NCBI GenBank assembly: GCA_036559195.1
Contig: DATBTN010000054.1
Coordinates: forward strand, 1 to 36,210
Source: Candidatus Baltobacteraceae bacterium
GTDB lineage: Bacteria; Vulcanimicrobiota; Vulcanimicrobiia; Vulcanimicrobiales; Vulcanimicrobiaceae
Direction: 5' to 3'
Length of the DNA stretch: 36,210 bases
In this document: positions 17,607 through 27,755 of the stretch, piece by piece
How the letters are laid out: the number at the start of each line of letters is the position of its first letter
Position numbering within the stretch: position 1 is the first letter of the stretch
Notes under the pieces: generated by a model
Told to the model about the DNA's origin: nothing
Database searches by the model: none
The model's input: the letters and a program-made list of their open reading frames with translations, nothing else
Position numbers and translations under genes: made by a program

Positions 17607-18514
17607 ACCTTTTCGGGCAGCGACTCGCCGAGCAATCCGGCGGGCCGAAAGACCAGCACCAGAATTAAAATCGCAAAGACGGTAACGTTGCTCCACTGCC
17701 CGCCGAGCTTCCAGGTCGCGAACGACTCGATGATGCCGATGAGAAACCCGCCGAGCATCGCGCCGGCGAGGTTGCCGATCCCGCCGAGCACTGCCGCGGT
17801 AAAGGCCTTGAGCCCCGCGCCGAATCCATTGAAGAACCACGTGGACTGGTAGTAGACGCCCGAGACGAGGCCGGCCACGCCGGCGAGCGCGCTGCCGACG
17901 AGAAACGTAATGGCGATCGTTCGATTGATGTTGATACCCATAAGCTGCGCGGCCTCGCGATCCTGGGCCGTCGCGCGCATCGCCCTACCGATTCGCGTCT
18001 GATGCACGAACAGTTGCAGCAGCGTCATCATAACGATGGCGAGCGCGATCACGACGAGTTGCTGCGTCGCGATGCCGATCCCGGCAACGTGCAAGGTCGG
18101 ATTGGGGATCACGCTCGGAAACGCGACGGGCGCCGGCCCGCGCCAGAGCTGCATCAGGTTCTCGAGAATAAACGACACGCCGATGGCCGTAATGAGCGGC
18201 GCGAGACGCGGCGCGTTGCGAAGGCGCCGGTATGCCAGCCGTTCGATCAGCACGCCGACTAAGCCACAGAGCAAGGCCGCGCCGACGAGCGCGATCGTCA
18301 CGTCCACGATCAGCGCCACGCCGTGCAGCTCGCCGCTGACGCCGAGCAACCCGAAGATCGCGAGTGCGAAGAACGAGCCGAGCGTGTAGACGTCGCCGTG
18401 AGCGAAGTTGATCAGACCGATAATCCCGTAGACCATCGTGTAACCGAGCGCGATCAACGCGTAGATTCCGCCAAGCGAAAGACCGTTGATGAGCTGGGCC
18501 AGGAATTCGTGCAT
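17603..18514 (-). CDS. livH: Branched-chain amino acid-type ABC transporter permease LivH
   Basis: The 303-residue membrane protein opens with NGLSLGGIYALIALGYTMVYG (in part) and IGLINFAHGDVYTLG, the hallmark of LivH permeases. It continues with GRAMRATAQDREAAQLMGI and GAMLGGFLIGIIES, and about eight helices are visible. It pairs with LivM. It lies 9 bases downstream of the livK stop and shares an ATGA overlap with livM. Confidence 0.92.
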
Positions 18515-18523
18515 CGGCGGCGT

Positions 18524-19756
18524 TTAGGTTTTGAGGTTGATTTGATTGATGAAGTACGGAACGCCGTTCTTGAAGCCGTAGAGGCTAATGACCGGATTCT
18601 TCACGTCGCCGTTAGCATCGAATCCGATCGGCCCGATCGGCGTAGCGAGCGCGTCGGTCTTGGCGACTTGCGCCAGCACTTGGGCGCGCGTCGGCAACTT
18701 GTTCCCATCGGCTTTGGCTGCGAGAACCACGGCGTTGATGGCGACTTCGGCCGCCGCATAGGCGTTCGCGCTGTAGGGACCGATCGGCGTATGGTAGCGG
18801 GCGACGTAGTCTTTCACAAACGTCTGCGCTGCCGGGAGTTTCTCCGCGTTGGGCGCCGCCAGCGTGTAGTAGGTACCGTCGCTGAGTTTTCCCGCAACGG
18901 TCGCGAGATCGGCGATGCCGTCGCCTCCCATGAACGGCACTTTGCCGAGGCCCGTTCCGAACATCTGCTTGCGAATCAAACCGCCGCCGGTGCTGGTGAC
19001 GCCGCCGTAAAAGACGAGGTCGGGTTTTACGCCGGCCACCTTGATGAGCAACGCCTTAAAGTCTTGCGTGTTCTTTGCCAGATGATCGTGTCCGAGTACG
19101 CTGCCGCCGAGCGCTTTGAAATCTTGTTCGAACCGGTTCGCCAAATCGAGCCCGTACGTTTCGTTGTCGTCGATGATATAGACGCTCTTATAGTTGAGCT
19201 TGCGTGCGAACTGTGCGAGCGCGGAACCCTGCCGCGAATCGGTGCTGCAAACGCGAAAGAACGCGTTAACGGTCGGATTCGCGCGTCGCAGCATCTTCGC
19301 CGCATCGCCCATCGTCAATCCGTCGCTCACGACCGACGGACCGATCTGGGCCAACCCGGCGGCATTGGTGACGGGGATTTCGGCGGCAGCGACGTTCGAG
19401 TTGTAGGGTCCGATCATCGCGAGTACCGCATCGTCGCTCGCGAACGTGCGTACGTTCGCGACGCCTTGCTGCGGGCTGTGCACGCCCTGCACCGCGTCGT
19501 CGAGCGGGTACGCCGCTAGGCCGAGCCCACCCGGTAAGCCCTTCTTCTGCGCTTGCTCGATTGCCAGCAGCGCGCCTTGTTGCGTGCTCAGGCCAACCGA
19601 TGCGTCGCCGCCCGAGGTCGGCAAGTCGATGCCGATCTTCACCGTCGTTCCAGCGGCGTTTGACGACGAGCTCCCGCCGCCGTTCGAACACGCGCCGAGC
19701 ATGCCGGCCAGCGCCGCGAGGGCGAGCGGGGTCATCAAGGATCGAAAAACGCGCAT
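18524..19756 (-). CDS. livK: Branched-chain amino acid-type ABC transporter substrate-binding lipoprotein LivK
   Basis: The 410-residue protein begins with a signal peptide and lipobox LGAC, followed by a Ser/Gly/Asn linker. The periplasmic binding fold of the Leu/Ile/Val family follows: VKIGIDLPTSGGDASVG, VLAMIGPYNSNVAAAEIPV, SVYIIDDNETYG and DLVFYGGVTSTGGG. It captures the substrate for LivHMGF. The ATG at 19756 has GGAGG upstream and fits the signal peptide; a longer open frame is not supported. It is the first gene of the operon, divergent from the FAD monooxygenase. Within this family the ligand may be a branched-chain amino acid, another amino acid or an amide. Confidence 0.92.
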   Translation of the reverse strand: MRVFRSLMTPLALAALAGMLGACSNGGGSSSSNAAGTTVKIGIDLPTSGGDASVGLSTQQGALLAIEQAQKKGLPGGLGLAAYPLDDAVQGVHSPQQGVANVRTFASDDAVLAMIGPYNSNVAAAEIPVTNAAGLAQIGPSVVSDGLTMGDAAKMLRRANPTVNAFFRVCSTDSRQGSALAQFARKLNYKSVYIIDDNETYGLDLANRFEQDFKALGGSVLGHDHLAKNTQDFKALLIKVAGVKPDLVFYGGVTSTGGGLIRKQMFGTGLGKVPFMGGDGIADLATVAGKLSDGTYYTLAAPNAEKLPAAQTFVKDYVARYHTPIGPYSANAYAAAEVAINAVVLAAKADGNKLPTRAQVLAQVAKTDALATPIGPIGFDANGDVKNPVISLYGFKNGVPYFINQINLKT

Positions 19757-19873
19757 CGGGCCTCCACGAGCGGATGAAAACGGCGGGCCGCCGTCTCCGT
19801 AAGGCCGTTGGGTTAGGCGCGCGCGCCCTTCCCCCCTAGGAGCGCGCTCGAAAGCCGTGAACGTCAACGGGCG

Positions 19874-21103
19874 ATGACGAACGTGCGTTGCTGCATCGTC
19901 GGAGGCGGCCCGGCCGGTATTATGCTTGGATACCTGCTCGCGCGCGCCGGCCTTGAGGTAGCCGTGCTGGAAAAGCACGCCGATTTCTTTCGCGATTTTC
20001 GCGGCGACACGATCCACCCGTCGACGCTGCAGCTCATGTACGAACTGGGGCTGCTCGACGAGTTTCTCCGATTGCCGCATCAAGAGGTGAGCGAGCTAGG
20101 CGGTCAGATCGGCGACGATTCATTTACGGTGGCGGACTTCTCGCATCTCTCCACGCGCTGCACATTCATCGCACTCATGCCGCAATGGGATTTCCTGAAT
20201 TTCATCGTCGACCAAGCGAAGCGCTATCCGGGCTTTCACCTGTACGTGAACGCGGAGGTCACGGATCTGCTGTTCGATGGAGAACGCGTCGCCGGCGTCC
20301 GCGCGAAGACGCCGCAAGGCGTCGAGGAGTTTCGTGCCGATCTCGTGGTCGGGGCCGACGGCCGAAGTTCGAAGGTTCGCGAGCGAGCCGGTTTGGAGAT
20401 ACTCGATCTCGGCGCGCCGATGGACGTGCTCTGGATGCGGCTATCGCGCCGCGAGAGCGATCCCGGTCAGGCGCTCGGACGCGTCGATGCCGGCAAAATC
20501 CTCGTCATGATCGATCGGCGCGACTATTGGCAGTGCGGATTCGTGATCGCGAAAGGCAAACTGGACGAAATCAAACGTCGCGGCCTGCCCGCTTTGCGCG
20601 ACGACGTCGCGAAACTCGCCCCGTTTGCCGCCGACCGCGTCGACGAGCTGCGCGACTGGGACGACATCAAGCTGCTGACCGTCAAGATCGATCGGCTGAA
20701 GCGCTGGCATCGGCCCGGACTGCTGTGCATCGGCGACGCGGCGCACGCGATGTCGCCGATCGGCGGCGTTGGAATCAACCTCGCCATCCAGGATGCCGTT
20801 GCGTCCGCCAATATCCTCGCGGATCCGCTGCTGCACCAAAACCTTTCGAGCTCAGATCTCGCCCGGGTGCAGCGCCGCCGCGAGTTTCCGACCCGCGTCA
20901 CGCAGCGCATGCAAGTCTTCATCCAAGATCGCATCGTCAGCGCCGTTTTGAATAGCCAGGGCAAACTTTCGGCGCCGTGGCCGCTGCGCGCGATGAACGC
21001 CTTTCCGTGGCTGCGCCGGATCCCCGCACGCCTCGTCGGCGTCGGAATCCGCCCCGAACACGTCGCTACGCCGGCTCGAGCTCCCGGGTCGCGGCCGCGT
21101 TAA
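19874..21103 (+). CDS. FAD-dependent aromatic-ring-type monooxygenase (PHBH fold)
   Basis: The 409-residue flavoprotein has the dinucleotide motif GGGPAG (10-15), the DG motif VVGADGRSSKVRERAG and the FAD-ribityl motif CIGDAAHAMSPIGGVGINLA. These define class A flavoprotein monooxygenases such as p-hydroxybenzoate or 2-polyprenylphenol hydroxylases. They use NAD(P)H and O2 to hydroxylate a substrate, which cannot be named here. It stands alone, divergent from livK (117-base gap). Its 3' end overlaps the convergent metH end by 38 bases. The ribosome binding site is weak. Confidence 0.85.
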   Translation: MTNVRCCIVGGGPAGIMLGYLLARAGLEVAVLEKHADFFRDFRGDTIHPSTLQLMYELGLLDEFLRLPHQEVSELGGQIGDDSFTVADFSHLSTRCTFIALMPQWDFLNFIVDQAKRYPGFHLYVNAEVTDLLFDGERVAGVRAKTPQGVEEFRADLVVGADGRSSKVRERAGLEILDLGAPMDVLWMRLSRRESDPGQALGRVDAGKILVMIDRRDYWQCGFVIAKGKLDEIKRRGLPALRDDVAKLAPFAADRVDELRDWDDIKLLTVKIDRLKRWHRPGLLCIGDAAHAMSPIGGVGINLAIQDAVASANILADPLLHQNLSSSDLARVQRRREFPTRVTQRMQVFIQDRIVSAVLNSQGKLSAPWPLRAMNAFPWLRRIPARLVGVGIRPEHVATPARAPGSRPR

Positions 21104-24100
21104 AGTAGCTCGCGCGCGGGTGATGCATGACGATCGCCGCGGTCGATTGCTCGGGAACGATCTGACCGGCGTCGGTTAGAATCGTGCCGATCGCATTCTG
21201 CGCGTCGAGCAGATCGAAAGCGATGCGGTGCTGCAGCACGTCCGGGCACGCGCCGTATCCCCACGAGTAGCGCTTGCCGCGATCGGGCGCCAGTCCGAGT
21301 TCCGCGCGAATGTGACGATGCGACCACTCGGCGAGCGCCTCGGCGCTCTGCACCGAGAAGCCGTGCAGAAAATAGGACTCGCTGTAGTCGCCCGCTTTTT
21401 GCAGCACCTCGGTGCGCTCCGAGGCTTCGGTGCCGACGGTGACGACTTGCAGCGCGACGACGTCGCTGCCGCGCCCGTTCTCCGGCTCGCGCAGGTAGTC
21501 GGCCAGACACAAGTGTTCGCCACCGGCCTGGCGCGTGAACGGGAAGCGGGCGATTTCGCGCGCCGTGTCGTTCGGATCGTAGACGATGACGTCGTTGCCG
21601 ACGCCGGCCGCCGGAAAATACCCGTACACGACGCGCGGCGCGAGCAGCGCTCCGTTCTGCGCGAGTTCCTGGTAGCGCTTCAAACGTGGCTCGAACTCCT
21701 CGCGGATCAATCGCTCGAACGCCTCGCCTTTGGTGTTCGCCGCGCCCCACGACAAGCGGTACAGGCTGCGCAGATCGAAACACGGCCAGAGATCGGGCAA
21801 ATCGATGTGCGCCAGCGTGCGCGGCCCAAAGAATGGGGCGCGCGGAACATCCACCCGCTCGTTCTTGACCGCCGCGATGCGGACCGGCGCGCCGTTGGCC
21901 GGTACGGCCGCCGCTTTGGCGGCGTTCGCAGCGACCGCTTCGCCCTTCATGCGCTCGACGAAGGCTTCGCGCGATTGCGGGTTGCCGACGAGCGCCTCCA
22001 TGATGTCGAGCCCTTCGAAGGCGTCTTTGGCATAAAAGAGTCCCGGTGCGAAGACCCGTTTGCCTTCGTCGAGCATCGAGATGCGTCGGCCGAAGTCCCG
22101 GTTGATCGCCGCGCCGCCGACGAGCACCGGAAACGCGAGGCCGCGTTGGTCCTGTTCCTGCACGCAGATCGGCATCTGCTTGCTCGTTGAAACCAGGAGC
22201 GCGGAGAGTCCGATCGCATCGGCGCCGACCTCGATCGCCTTCTCGAGGATCGTGTTCATCGGCACTTGTTTGCCTAGATCGAACACGGTGTAGCCGTTAT
22301 TGCTCAGGATCGTATTGACGAGATTTTTGCCGATGTCGTGGACGTCGCCGAAGACGGTTGCGAGCACGACCTTGCCTTTACTCGTGCCTTCTTTCTTCTC
22401 GAGAAACTGCTCGAGATGCGCGACGGCCTTCTTCATCACCTCGGCCGATTGCAGAACGAACGGCAGGATCAATTCGCCCGACCCGAACTTATCGCCGACT
22501 TCTTTCATTGCGGGCAGCAAGACGTTGTTGAGCACGTCGACCGGATCGCGACGCGCGAGCGCCTCGTCGACCTTCGCTTCGATTCCGTCTTTTCGACGGC
22601 GGAGGATCGCGTTGTGAATGCGCACTTCGGCCGGCGCGTCCGCGTCTTCGTCGCGCGCGTCTCCGGCCGACGCGCGCGTGGTTCCGGCGTCCTCGAAGTG
22701 TTCGATGACGCGCTGCAGCGCGTCCGCCCGCTTGTTGAATACGAGATCGTCGCACAGTTCGCGTTCGGTCGCATCGAGTTCGCCGTAGGGCGTAATCTCT
22801 TTCGGATTGACCAAGGCCATATCGAGCCCGGCTTGCACGCAGTGGTGCAGGAAAACCGAGTTGAGCGCCGCGCGCGCGTGCGGCTTGAGCCCGAAACTCA
22901 CGTTGCTCACACCGAGCGACGTCAGCACGCCGGGCATCTGCGCTTTGATACGCCGGATTCCGTCGATCGTTTCGACGGCCGAATCGACGTACTCGTCGTC
23001 GCCCGTTGCGAGCGTGAAGGTGAGATCGTCGAAGATCAGGGCGCCGGCCGGGATGCCGTATTCGTCTACGACGATATCGTAGATCTTCTGCGCGACCTCG
23101 GCCTTGCGCTGCGCCGTCTTCGCCATTCCCGCTTCGTCGATCGTGAGTGCGACGAGCGCGGCCCCGTGCTCCTTGGCCATCGGCACGATCTGATCGACTT
23201 TGACGCGGCCGTTCTCCAAGTGAATGGAGTTTACGATCGCGCGGCCGGGATTGGCTTTGAGCGCGGCTTCGATCACTTTCGGTTCGGTCGAGTCGATCAT
23301 TAGCGGCGCTTCGACCGACTGCGCGAGCTTGCGGACGATCAGACGCATCTGTTCGTCTTCATCGGTACGCTCGGTAACGGCGCAGCAGACGTCGAGCACG
23401 TGCGCTCCGCCTTCGACTTGTTCGCGTGCGACGAGCATGATGTCGTCGTACTGCTCGTTGAGCAGCAAACGCTTCAGCTTTCGCGATCCCTGAGCGTTGA
23501 TGCGTTCGCCGATGATGAGCGGACGCGGCTCTTGTTCCAGCGAGAGCGCCGTCATCGCCGACGCGGCATACTGCTGCGGCTTGGGCTGGGGCGAGCGGCC
23601 GTGCAGACCTTCGATAGCGGCGCAGATCGCCGAGATGTGGGCCGGCGTGCTGCCGCAGCAGCCGCCCACCACGTTGACGCCGAACTCGCGAACGAAGTCG
23701 CCGAGTTCGCGCGCCAGCTCCTCCGGCGTCTCCGGATAGATCGTCTCGCCTTTGGGTCCCATCAGGGGGAGGCCCGCATTGGGAATGACGCTGACGAACT
23801 TATCGGACATCTCCGTGAGATATCGCATCGAGTCGCGCATCTGGGCGGGACCCGTCGAACAATTCAAACCGATGACGTCGATCGGCAGCGCGTCGAGCGT
23901 CGCGCAAATCGCGCGAATGTCGGTACCGAGCAGCATGCGGCCCTCGGTGATGAGCGTCGGCTGCGCCTGGATCGGCACTCGTCGCAGACCGCGGTCGAAT
24001 TCGCGAACGATTCCGGCGATCGCGGCTTTGAGTTCCAGCAGATCCTGCATGGTTTCGAGCAGCAAGAGATCGGCGCCGCCCTCAACGAGAAAGCGCGCCT

Positions 24101-24545
24101 GTTCGCCATAGATATCTGCCAGTTCGTCGTAGGTGATCTTCGAGAGCGATGGGTCCGACGACGAAACGAGCATGCCGGTCGGCCCCATGGAACCGGCCAC
24201 GAACCGCGGCTTCTCGGGCGTCGAATAGCTGTCGCACGCGGCGCGCGCGAGGCGCGCGGCGTTACGGTTGACGTCGGCGACGCGATCGCCCAGCCCATAC
24301 TCGTCGAGTTTGAGCCGCGATGCCGTGAACGTGTCGGTCTCGACGACGTCCGCGCCCGCTTGCAGATAACTCTCGTGGATCGCTTGAACGAGATCGGGGC
24401 GGCTCAGAACGAGCGCTTCGTTGCACCCCAGGTACTGCGCGCCGCCGAAATCGTCGGCGGTAAGCTCGAGGGCCATGAGCTGCGTTCCCATGGCGCCGTC
24501 AAAGACGAGCACGCGCCCGCTTAATTGGCGTAAATACTCAGACAA
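21066..24545 (-). CDS. metH: Cobalamin-dependent methionine synthase
   Basis: MetH transfers the methyl group of 5-methyltetrahydrofolate via cobalamin to homocysteine. All four modules are present in 1159 residues (E. coli 1227). The homocysteine domain (1-310) has zinc ligands Cys229, Cys296 and Cys297. The pterin-binding domain (about 340-600) includes LIIGERINAQGSRK. The B12 cap and binding domain (about 640-850) has DVHDIGKN, whose His736 is the lower cobalt ligand. The reactivation domain (about 900-1159) has the AdoMet motif RYSWGYGACPD (1092-1102). The start is a TTG overlapping the asparaginase stop by 8 bases. The B12 importer in this window would supply its cofactor. I saw no riboswitch before it. 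Confidence 0.95.
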   Translation of the reverse strand: MSEYLRQLSGRVLVFDGAMGTQLMALELTADDFGGAQYLGCNEALVLSRPDLVQAIHESYLQAGADVVETDTFTASRLKLDEYGLGDRVADVNRNAARLARAACDSYSTPEKPRFVAGSMGPTGMLVSSSDPSLSKITYDELADIYGEQARFLVEGGADLLLLETMQDLLELKAAIAGIVREFDRGLRRVPIQAQPTLITEGRMLLGTDIRAICATLDALPIDVIGLNCSTGPAQMRDSMRYLTEMSDKFVSVIPNAGLPLMGPKGETIYPETPEELARELGDFVREFGVNVVGGCCGSTPAHISAICAAIEGLHGRSPQPKPQQYAASAMTALSLEQEPRPLIIGERINAQGSRKLKRLLLNEQYDDIMLVAREQVEGGAHVLDVCCAVTERTDEDEQMRLIVRKLAQSVEAPLMIDSTEPKVIEAALKANPGRAIVNSIHLENGRVKVDQIVPMAKEHGAALVALTIDEAGMAKTAQRKAEVAQKIYDIVVDEYGIPAGALIFDDLTFTLATGDDEYVDSAVETIDGIRRIKAQMPGVLTSLGVSNVSFGLKPHARAALNSVFLHHCVQAGLDMALVNPKEITPYGELDATERELCDDLVFNKRADALQRVIEHFEDAGTTRASAGDARDEDADAPAEVRIHNAILRRRKDGIEAKVDEALARRDPVDVLNNVLLPAMKEVGDKFGSGELILPFVLQSAEVMKKAVAHLEQFLEKKEGTSKGKVVLATVFGDVHDIGKNLVNTILSNNGYTVFDLGKQVPMNTILEKAIEVGADAIGLSALLVSTSKQMPICVQEQDQRGLAFPVLVGGAAINRDFGRRISMLDEGKRVFAPGLFYAKDAFEGLDIMEALVGNPQSREAFVERMKGEAVAANAAKAAAVPANGAPVRIAAVKNERVDVPRAPFFGPRTLAHIDLPDLWPCFDLRSLYRLSWGAANTKGEAFERLIREEFEPRLKRYQELAQNGALLAPRVVYGYFPAAGVGNDVIVYDPNDTAREIARFPFTRQAGGEHLCLADYLREPENGRGSDVVALQVVTVGTEASERTEVLQKAGDYSESYFLHGFSVQSAEALAEWSHRHIRAELGLAPDRGKRYSWGYGACPDVLQHRIAFDLLDAQNAIGTILTDAGQIVPEQSTAAIVMHHPRASYFNAAATRELEPA

Positions 24546-25593
24546 GATCTTCGTTTATACCCGCTTTTAAGACAGCGATGGTCGAACGTACGACGCGGAT
24601 CTCCCCGACCGCACGTCCTGCCCGATTATACACGATTGGGTGCGCGAACTCCGCTAAGGCGGCCGCCTGCGGGCCGTCGAGCAGGCCCAGACCCTGCAGG
24701 CTTGCGATCGTCGCGGGACCGCGTCCGCGCGAACTGCCGTCGGCCATCTTCAGCACGAAACCGACGCCCGCGCCGATCGCAGCATCGGCGTGCACGCCTT
24801 CGGCACCGCCCTTGCAGCAGAGCGCCCCTTCCGTAACGTTCATGAGCTGCGTGTCGAATTCGCCGGTCCCGCTCACGTAGGCCGGATGAGCGATCATCGC
24901 CGAACGCACGATCTCCAGCGCGCGGGCGTCTTCGTCGGAGACGCCTTCGAGCGTCGCGAATCGCATGAACGATAGAGCCGCATTTCGCAGCGGCGTCGCG
25001 TAGACCGGGATGCCGCAGCCGTCGATTCCGAGCGCGAGGTCTTCGACGCGCTCGCCGGAGAGGCGGGCGCAAAACGCCAGTATCGCCGCCTCGGCCGGAT
25101 TGCGCGCGTCGAGATAGGTCGCGGGGTCGGCCCCAAGCAGCAGGCAGAGCGCGAGAATGCCGGCGTGTTTACCGGAACAATTGTTGTGCAGCGCCGTGAA
25201 CGGGAGACCCGCCCGCTCGAGATCGAGCGCGGCTTGCGCGTTATACGGCGCGTGCGCGCCGCATTGCAGGGCATGCTCGTCGAGACCGATCTTTTGCAGA
25301 ATCGAGCGCACGGCATTGACGTGAAACGCTTCGCCGGAGTGTGAGGCCGCCATTACCGCGATCTCTTGCGGCTGCAGCCCGAAGCGCTCGCGCGCCCCGG
25401 CGGCGATCGCCGCCGCCGCGATAAACGGCTTTGCGGCCGAGCGCAGGTAGACCGGCACGTCGATCTCGCCGACGGCCGCGATCACCGCACCCCGCGAATC
25501 GACGGCGCACGCGGCGCCGCGATGAACCGATTCCACCGTCTCCGCGCGCGTTACCTCGACGAATGGCTCACCTTGAAGAACTCGACTCTGCAC
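24538..25593 (-). CDS. L-asparaginase of the Rhizobium etli type II (ReAV) family
   Basis: The 351-residue enzyme hydrolyses asparagine to aspartate and ammonia. It belongs to the family of R. etli asparaginase, unrelated to E. coli AnsA/AnsB. The two Ser/Cys-xx-Lys pairs of the ReAV active site are visible: Ser52-Lys55 in RSAAKPF and Cys139-Lys142 in NNCSGKHAG. SHSGEAFH (84-91) and GIDGCGIPVYATPL follow. It has no signal peptide. It begins with GTG, lies 56 bases after cysK and overlaps metH by 8 bases, so it is probably cotranscribed with sulfur amino-acid genes. Confidence 0.88.
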   Translation of the reverse strand: MQSRVLQGEPFVEVTRAETVESVHRGAACAVDSRGAVIAAVGEIDVPVYLRSAAKPFIAAAAIAAGARERFGLQPQEIAVMAASHSGEAFHVNAVRSILQKIGLDEHALQCGAHAPYNAQAALDLERAGLPFTALHNNCSGKHAGILALCLLLGADPATYLDARNPAEAAILAFCARLSGERVEDLALGIDGCGIPVYATPLRNAALSFMRFATLEGVSDEDARALEIVRSAMIAHPAYVSGTGEFDTQLMNVTEGALCCKGGAEGVHADAAIGAGVGFVLKMADGSSRGRGPATIASLQGLGLLDGPQAAALAEFAHPIVYNRAGRAVGEIRVVRSTIAVLKAGINEDLV

Positions 25594-25649
25594 GCTCGCG
25601 CAACTTTCTTTCTCGGGATTCTCGAAGCCGCGCCGCGGCGCCGGCGGTG

Positions 25650-26612
25650 CTAGACGAGCGCCGGTTCGATGACGTTAGCTTCTTGGTCGGCAAAGACCGG
25701 GTTGGAGAGATACCGCTCGCCGGTATCGCAGCCGATCGTAACGATCGTCTTGCCTTTCGATTCCGGACGCGCGGCTACTTGCAACGAAGCCCAGATATTC
25801 GCACCGGCCGAAATGCCGACGAGCATGCCCTCTTCGCGGGCCGCGCGCCGCGCCATCGCAATGGCATCGTCGTCGGTGACGCGGATCACCTCGTCGTACA
25901 CCTTGACATCGAGCACGGCGGGAACGAAACCCGTGCCCGCGCCTTGGATTTTGTGCGGCCCGGGCGTGCCGCCTGAGAGCACCGGCGAAGCGTCGGGCTC
26001 GGCAGCGATCACGCGCAGCCCGGGCTTTCGCTCCTTGAGCAAACCGCCGGCGCCCGTGATGGTCCCGCCGGTGCCGACGGCAGCCAGGAAGATATCGACG
26101 GCGCCGTCGGTATCGCGCCAGATCTCTTCGCCCGTGGTGCGCCGATGAATCGCCGGGTTGTTCGGGTTCTCGAATTGCTGGGGCATAAAATATTTTGTCG
26201 GGTTTGCGCCATGGATCTCGGCCGCTTTAGCGATCGCGCCCTTGATGCCGTCGACGCCCGGCGTCAATACGACTTGCGCTCCGTACGCTTTAAGCAGATT
26301 GCGCCGTTCCACGGTCATCGTGTCGGGCATCACTAAGATGCAGCGATAGCCTTTGGCGGCGGCCACGAAGGCGAGCGCGATCCCCGTGTTGCCGCTGGTC
26401 GGTTCGATGATGATCGAGTCGGGGCGCAAGCGACCCTCGCGCTCGGCGGCTTCGATCATCGCAACGCCGATGCGATCCTTTACGGAGCCGGCCGGATTGA
26501 ATGACTCCATCTTCACGAGCACCGTACCGGGCAAGCCCTTGTTAAGCCGCGGGATTTTTACAAGTGGAGTGTTGCCGAACGTGTCGGTAATATTCTCATA
26601 GATCCGTGCCAT
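25650..26612 (-). CDS. cysK: Cysteine synthase A (O-acetylserine sulfhydrylase)
   Basis: CysK makes cysteine from O-acetylserine and sulfide with pyridoxal phosphate. The 320-residue protein shows Lys45 in NPAGSVKDR (Schiff base), the substrate loop TSGNTG (72-77), the phosphate-binding GTGGT and the closing CDTGERYLS motif. Length and motifs fit CysK rather than CysM or cystathionine beta-synthase. The ATG at 26612 is preceded by TAGGAG. It is the first gene of the cysK-asparaginase-metH row and is divergent from the exonuclease gene. Confidence 0.93.
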   Translation of the reverse strand: MARIYENITDTFGNTPLVKIPRLNKGLPGTVLVKMESFNPAGSVKDRIGVAMIEAAEREGRLRPDSIIIEPTSGNTGIALAFVAAAKGYRCILVMPDTMTVERRNLLKAYGAQVVLTPGVDGIKGAIAKAAEIHGANPTKYFMPQQFENPNNPAIHRRTTGEEIWRDTDGAVDIFLAAVGTGGTITGAGGLLKERKPGLRVIAAEPDASPVLSGGTPGPHKIQGAGTGFVPAVLDVKVYDEVIRVTDDDAIAMARRAAREEGMLVGISAGANIWASLQVAARPESKGKTIVTIGCDTGERYLSNPVFADQEANVIEPALV

Positions 26613-26732
26613 TCGACAGAACTCCTAACGGGAAAGCCCCTTACAGCTGTGCGGGACCTCCATAACACATCGCAGCCCGAGCGGGTTCAGGCGGAGGCGG
26701 CGCGGTGCCACGGACCGAACTCACGTTCGACC

Positions 26733-27755
26733 GTGTTCTCCTTGTCGGCAAAATCACTCTACGTTGAGGCCATCGATCTTTGGATCGATTCGATGCGCTC
26801 GCGCGAGCGTTGTTACGTTTCGCACGGCCATAGCGATCACGCGCGCGAGCACGAGGTCGTGATCGCTACGCCCAACACCGCGCGCATCTGCCGCGCGCGT
26901 TTCTCGCGCGCCCCGAAGCGCCCCGTGCAAACCTCGCTGATCGCGAAGATCGAAAAGCCGCGCCCCGCCTGCAATTTCGAGGAACATGCGTATAACGAGC
27001 CATGGAGCGACGGCGCCCACCGGTTGACGCTTTTCTCCGCGGGCCACGTCTTGGGAAGTTCGCAGCTCCTGATCGAAGGCGCGGCGGGCCGCTTCGTCTA
27101 CACGGGCGACTTCAATCTCGCGCCGGCCTACACGGCGGAGGCCCCGGAAGTAAAGCGCTGCGACGTCGTATTGATGGAATGCACGTACGGCCGTCCGCAG
27201 TATGCGTTTCCGCCGCGCGATGAGGTCGCAGGCGAAATGGTCGCATTCGCGCGCGCCGCGCTCGAAGAAGATGCCGTCCCGGTCTTTTTCGCCTATTCGC
27301 TAGGAAAGGCGCAGGAAGCCGTTGCTATTTTGGGACGCGCCGGTTTGCCGCTGACCGTGCACGGCGCTATCGACACGATGTGCGAGGTCTACCGCGAGAG
27401 CGGCGTCGATCTTCCGCCCTATCGGCGTTACGACGCGCAGACCTTCGCCGGCGGCGTTCTCATCTGGCCGCCCTCGGGCAAAAGCTTGCCGAAGGCACTG
27501 CACGGGAAAAGTCTGCGCACGGCGGTGCTCACCGGATGGACGCTCGACCGCGGCGCCGTTTTCCGCTACGGCGCCGATCGCGGCTTCCCGCTCTCGGACC
27601 ATGCCGACTACCCCTCACTCTTGCGCTACCTCGAACTGGCTCAACCCCAAAAAGTGATCCTCAATCACGGCTGGCGGGATTTTGTCTACCGCTTGCGCCA
27701 TTTGGGTATCGACGCCGAGTATTTGGAGGAACATGCGCAACTCACGCTCTTCTAA
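26733..27755 (+). CDS. Metallo-beta-lactamase/beta-CASP exonuclease, DNA-ligase-associated type
   Basis: The product (340 residues from the GTG at 26733) has the metal motif SHGHSDHAREH, then SAGHVLGS, TGDFN, ECTYGRPQ and the beta-CASP ending FPLSDHADYPSLLRYLE with ILNHG. This layout fits the ligase-associated exonuclease family, which in many bacteria is encoded with an ATP-dependent DNA ligase and an Lhr-type helicase. A ligase gene lies 2.2 kb downstream. It may also act on RNA, as the fold is shared with mRNA 3'-end processing factors. The start is uncertain: the frame is open back to 26649, and no good ribosome binding site is seen. Confidence 0.82.
   Translation: MFSLSAKSLYVEAIDLWIDSMRSRERCYVSHGHSDHAREHEVVIATPNTARICRARFSRAPKRPVQTSLIAKIEKPRPACNFEEHAYNEPWSDGAHRLTLFSAGHVLGSSQLLIEGAAGRFVYTGDFNLAPAYTAEAPEVKRCDVVLMECTYGRPQYAFPPRDEVAGEMVAFARAALEEDAVPVFFAYSLGKAQEAVAILGRAGLPLTVHGAIDTMCEVYRESGVDLPPYRRYDAQTFAGGVLIWPPSGKSLPKALHGKSLRTAVLTGWTLDRGAVFRYGADRGFPLSDHADYPSLLRYLELAQPQKVILNHGWRDFVYRLRHLGIDAEYLEEHAQLTLF

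Noticed and set aside
18323-19519. 398-codon plus-strand frame
   Set aside because: Antisense shadow of livH and livK, rich in Arg/Asp/Val as expected from high-GC antisense.
23400-24524. 374-codon plus-strand frame, and a similar one at 22338-23303
   Set aside because: Antisense shadows of metH.
26613-26732. SAM or other riboswitch in front of cysK
   Set aside because: I looked on the minus strand for conserved riboswitch blocks and saw none, only a normal ribosome binding site.
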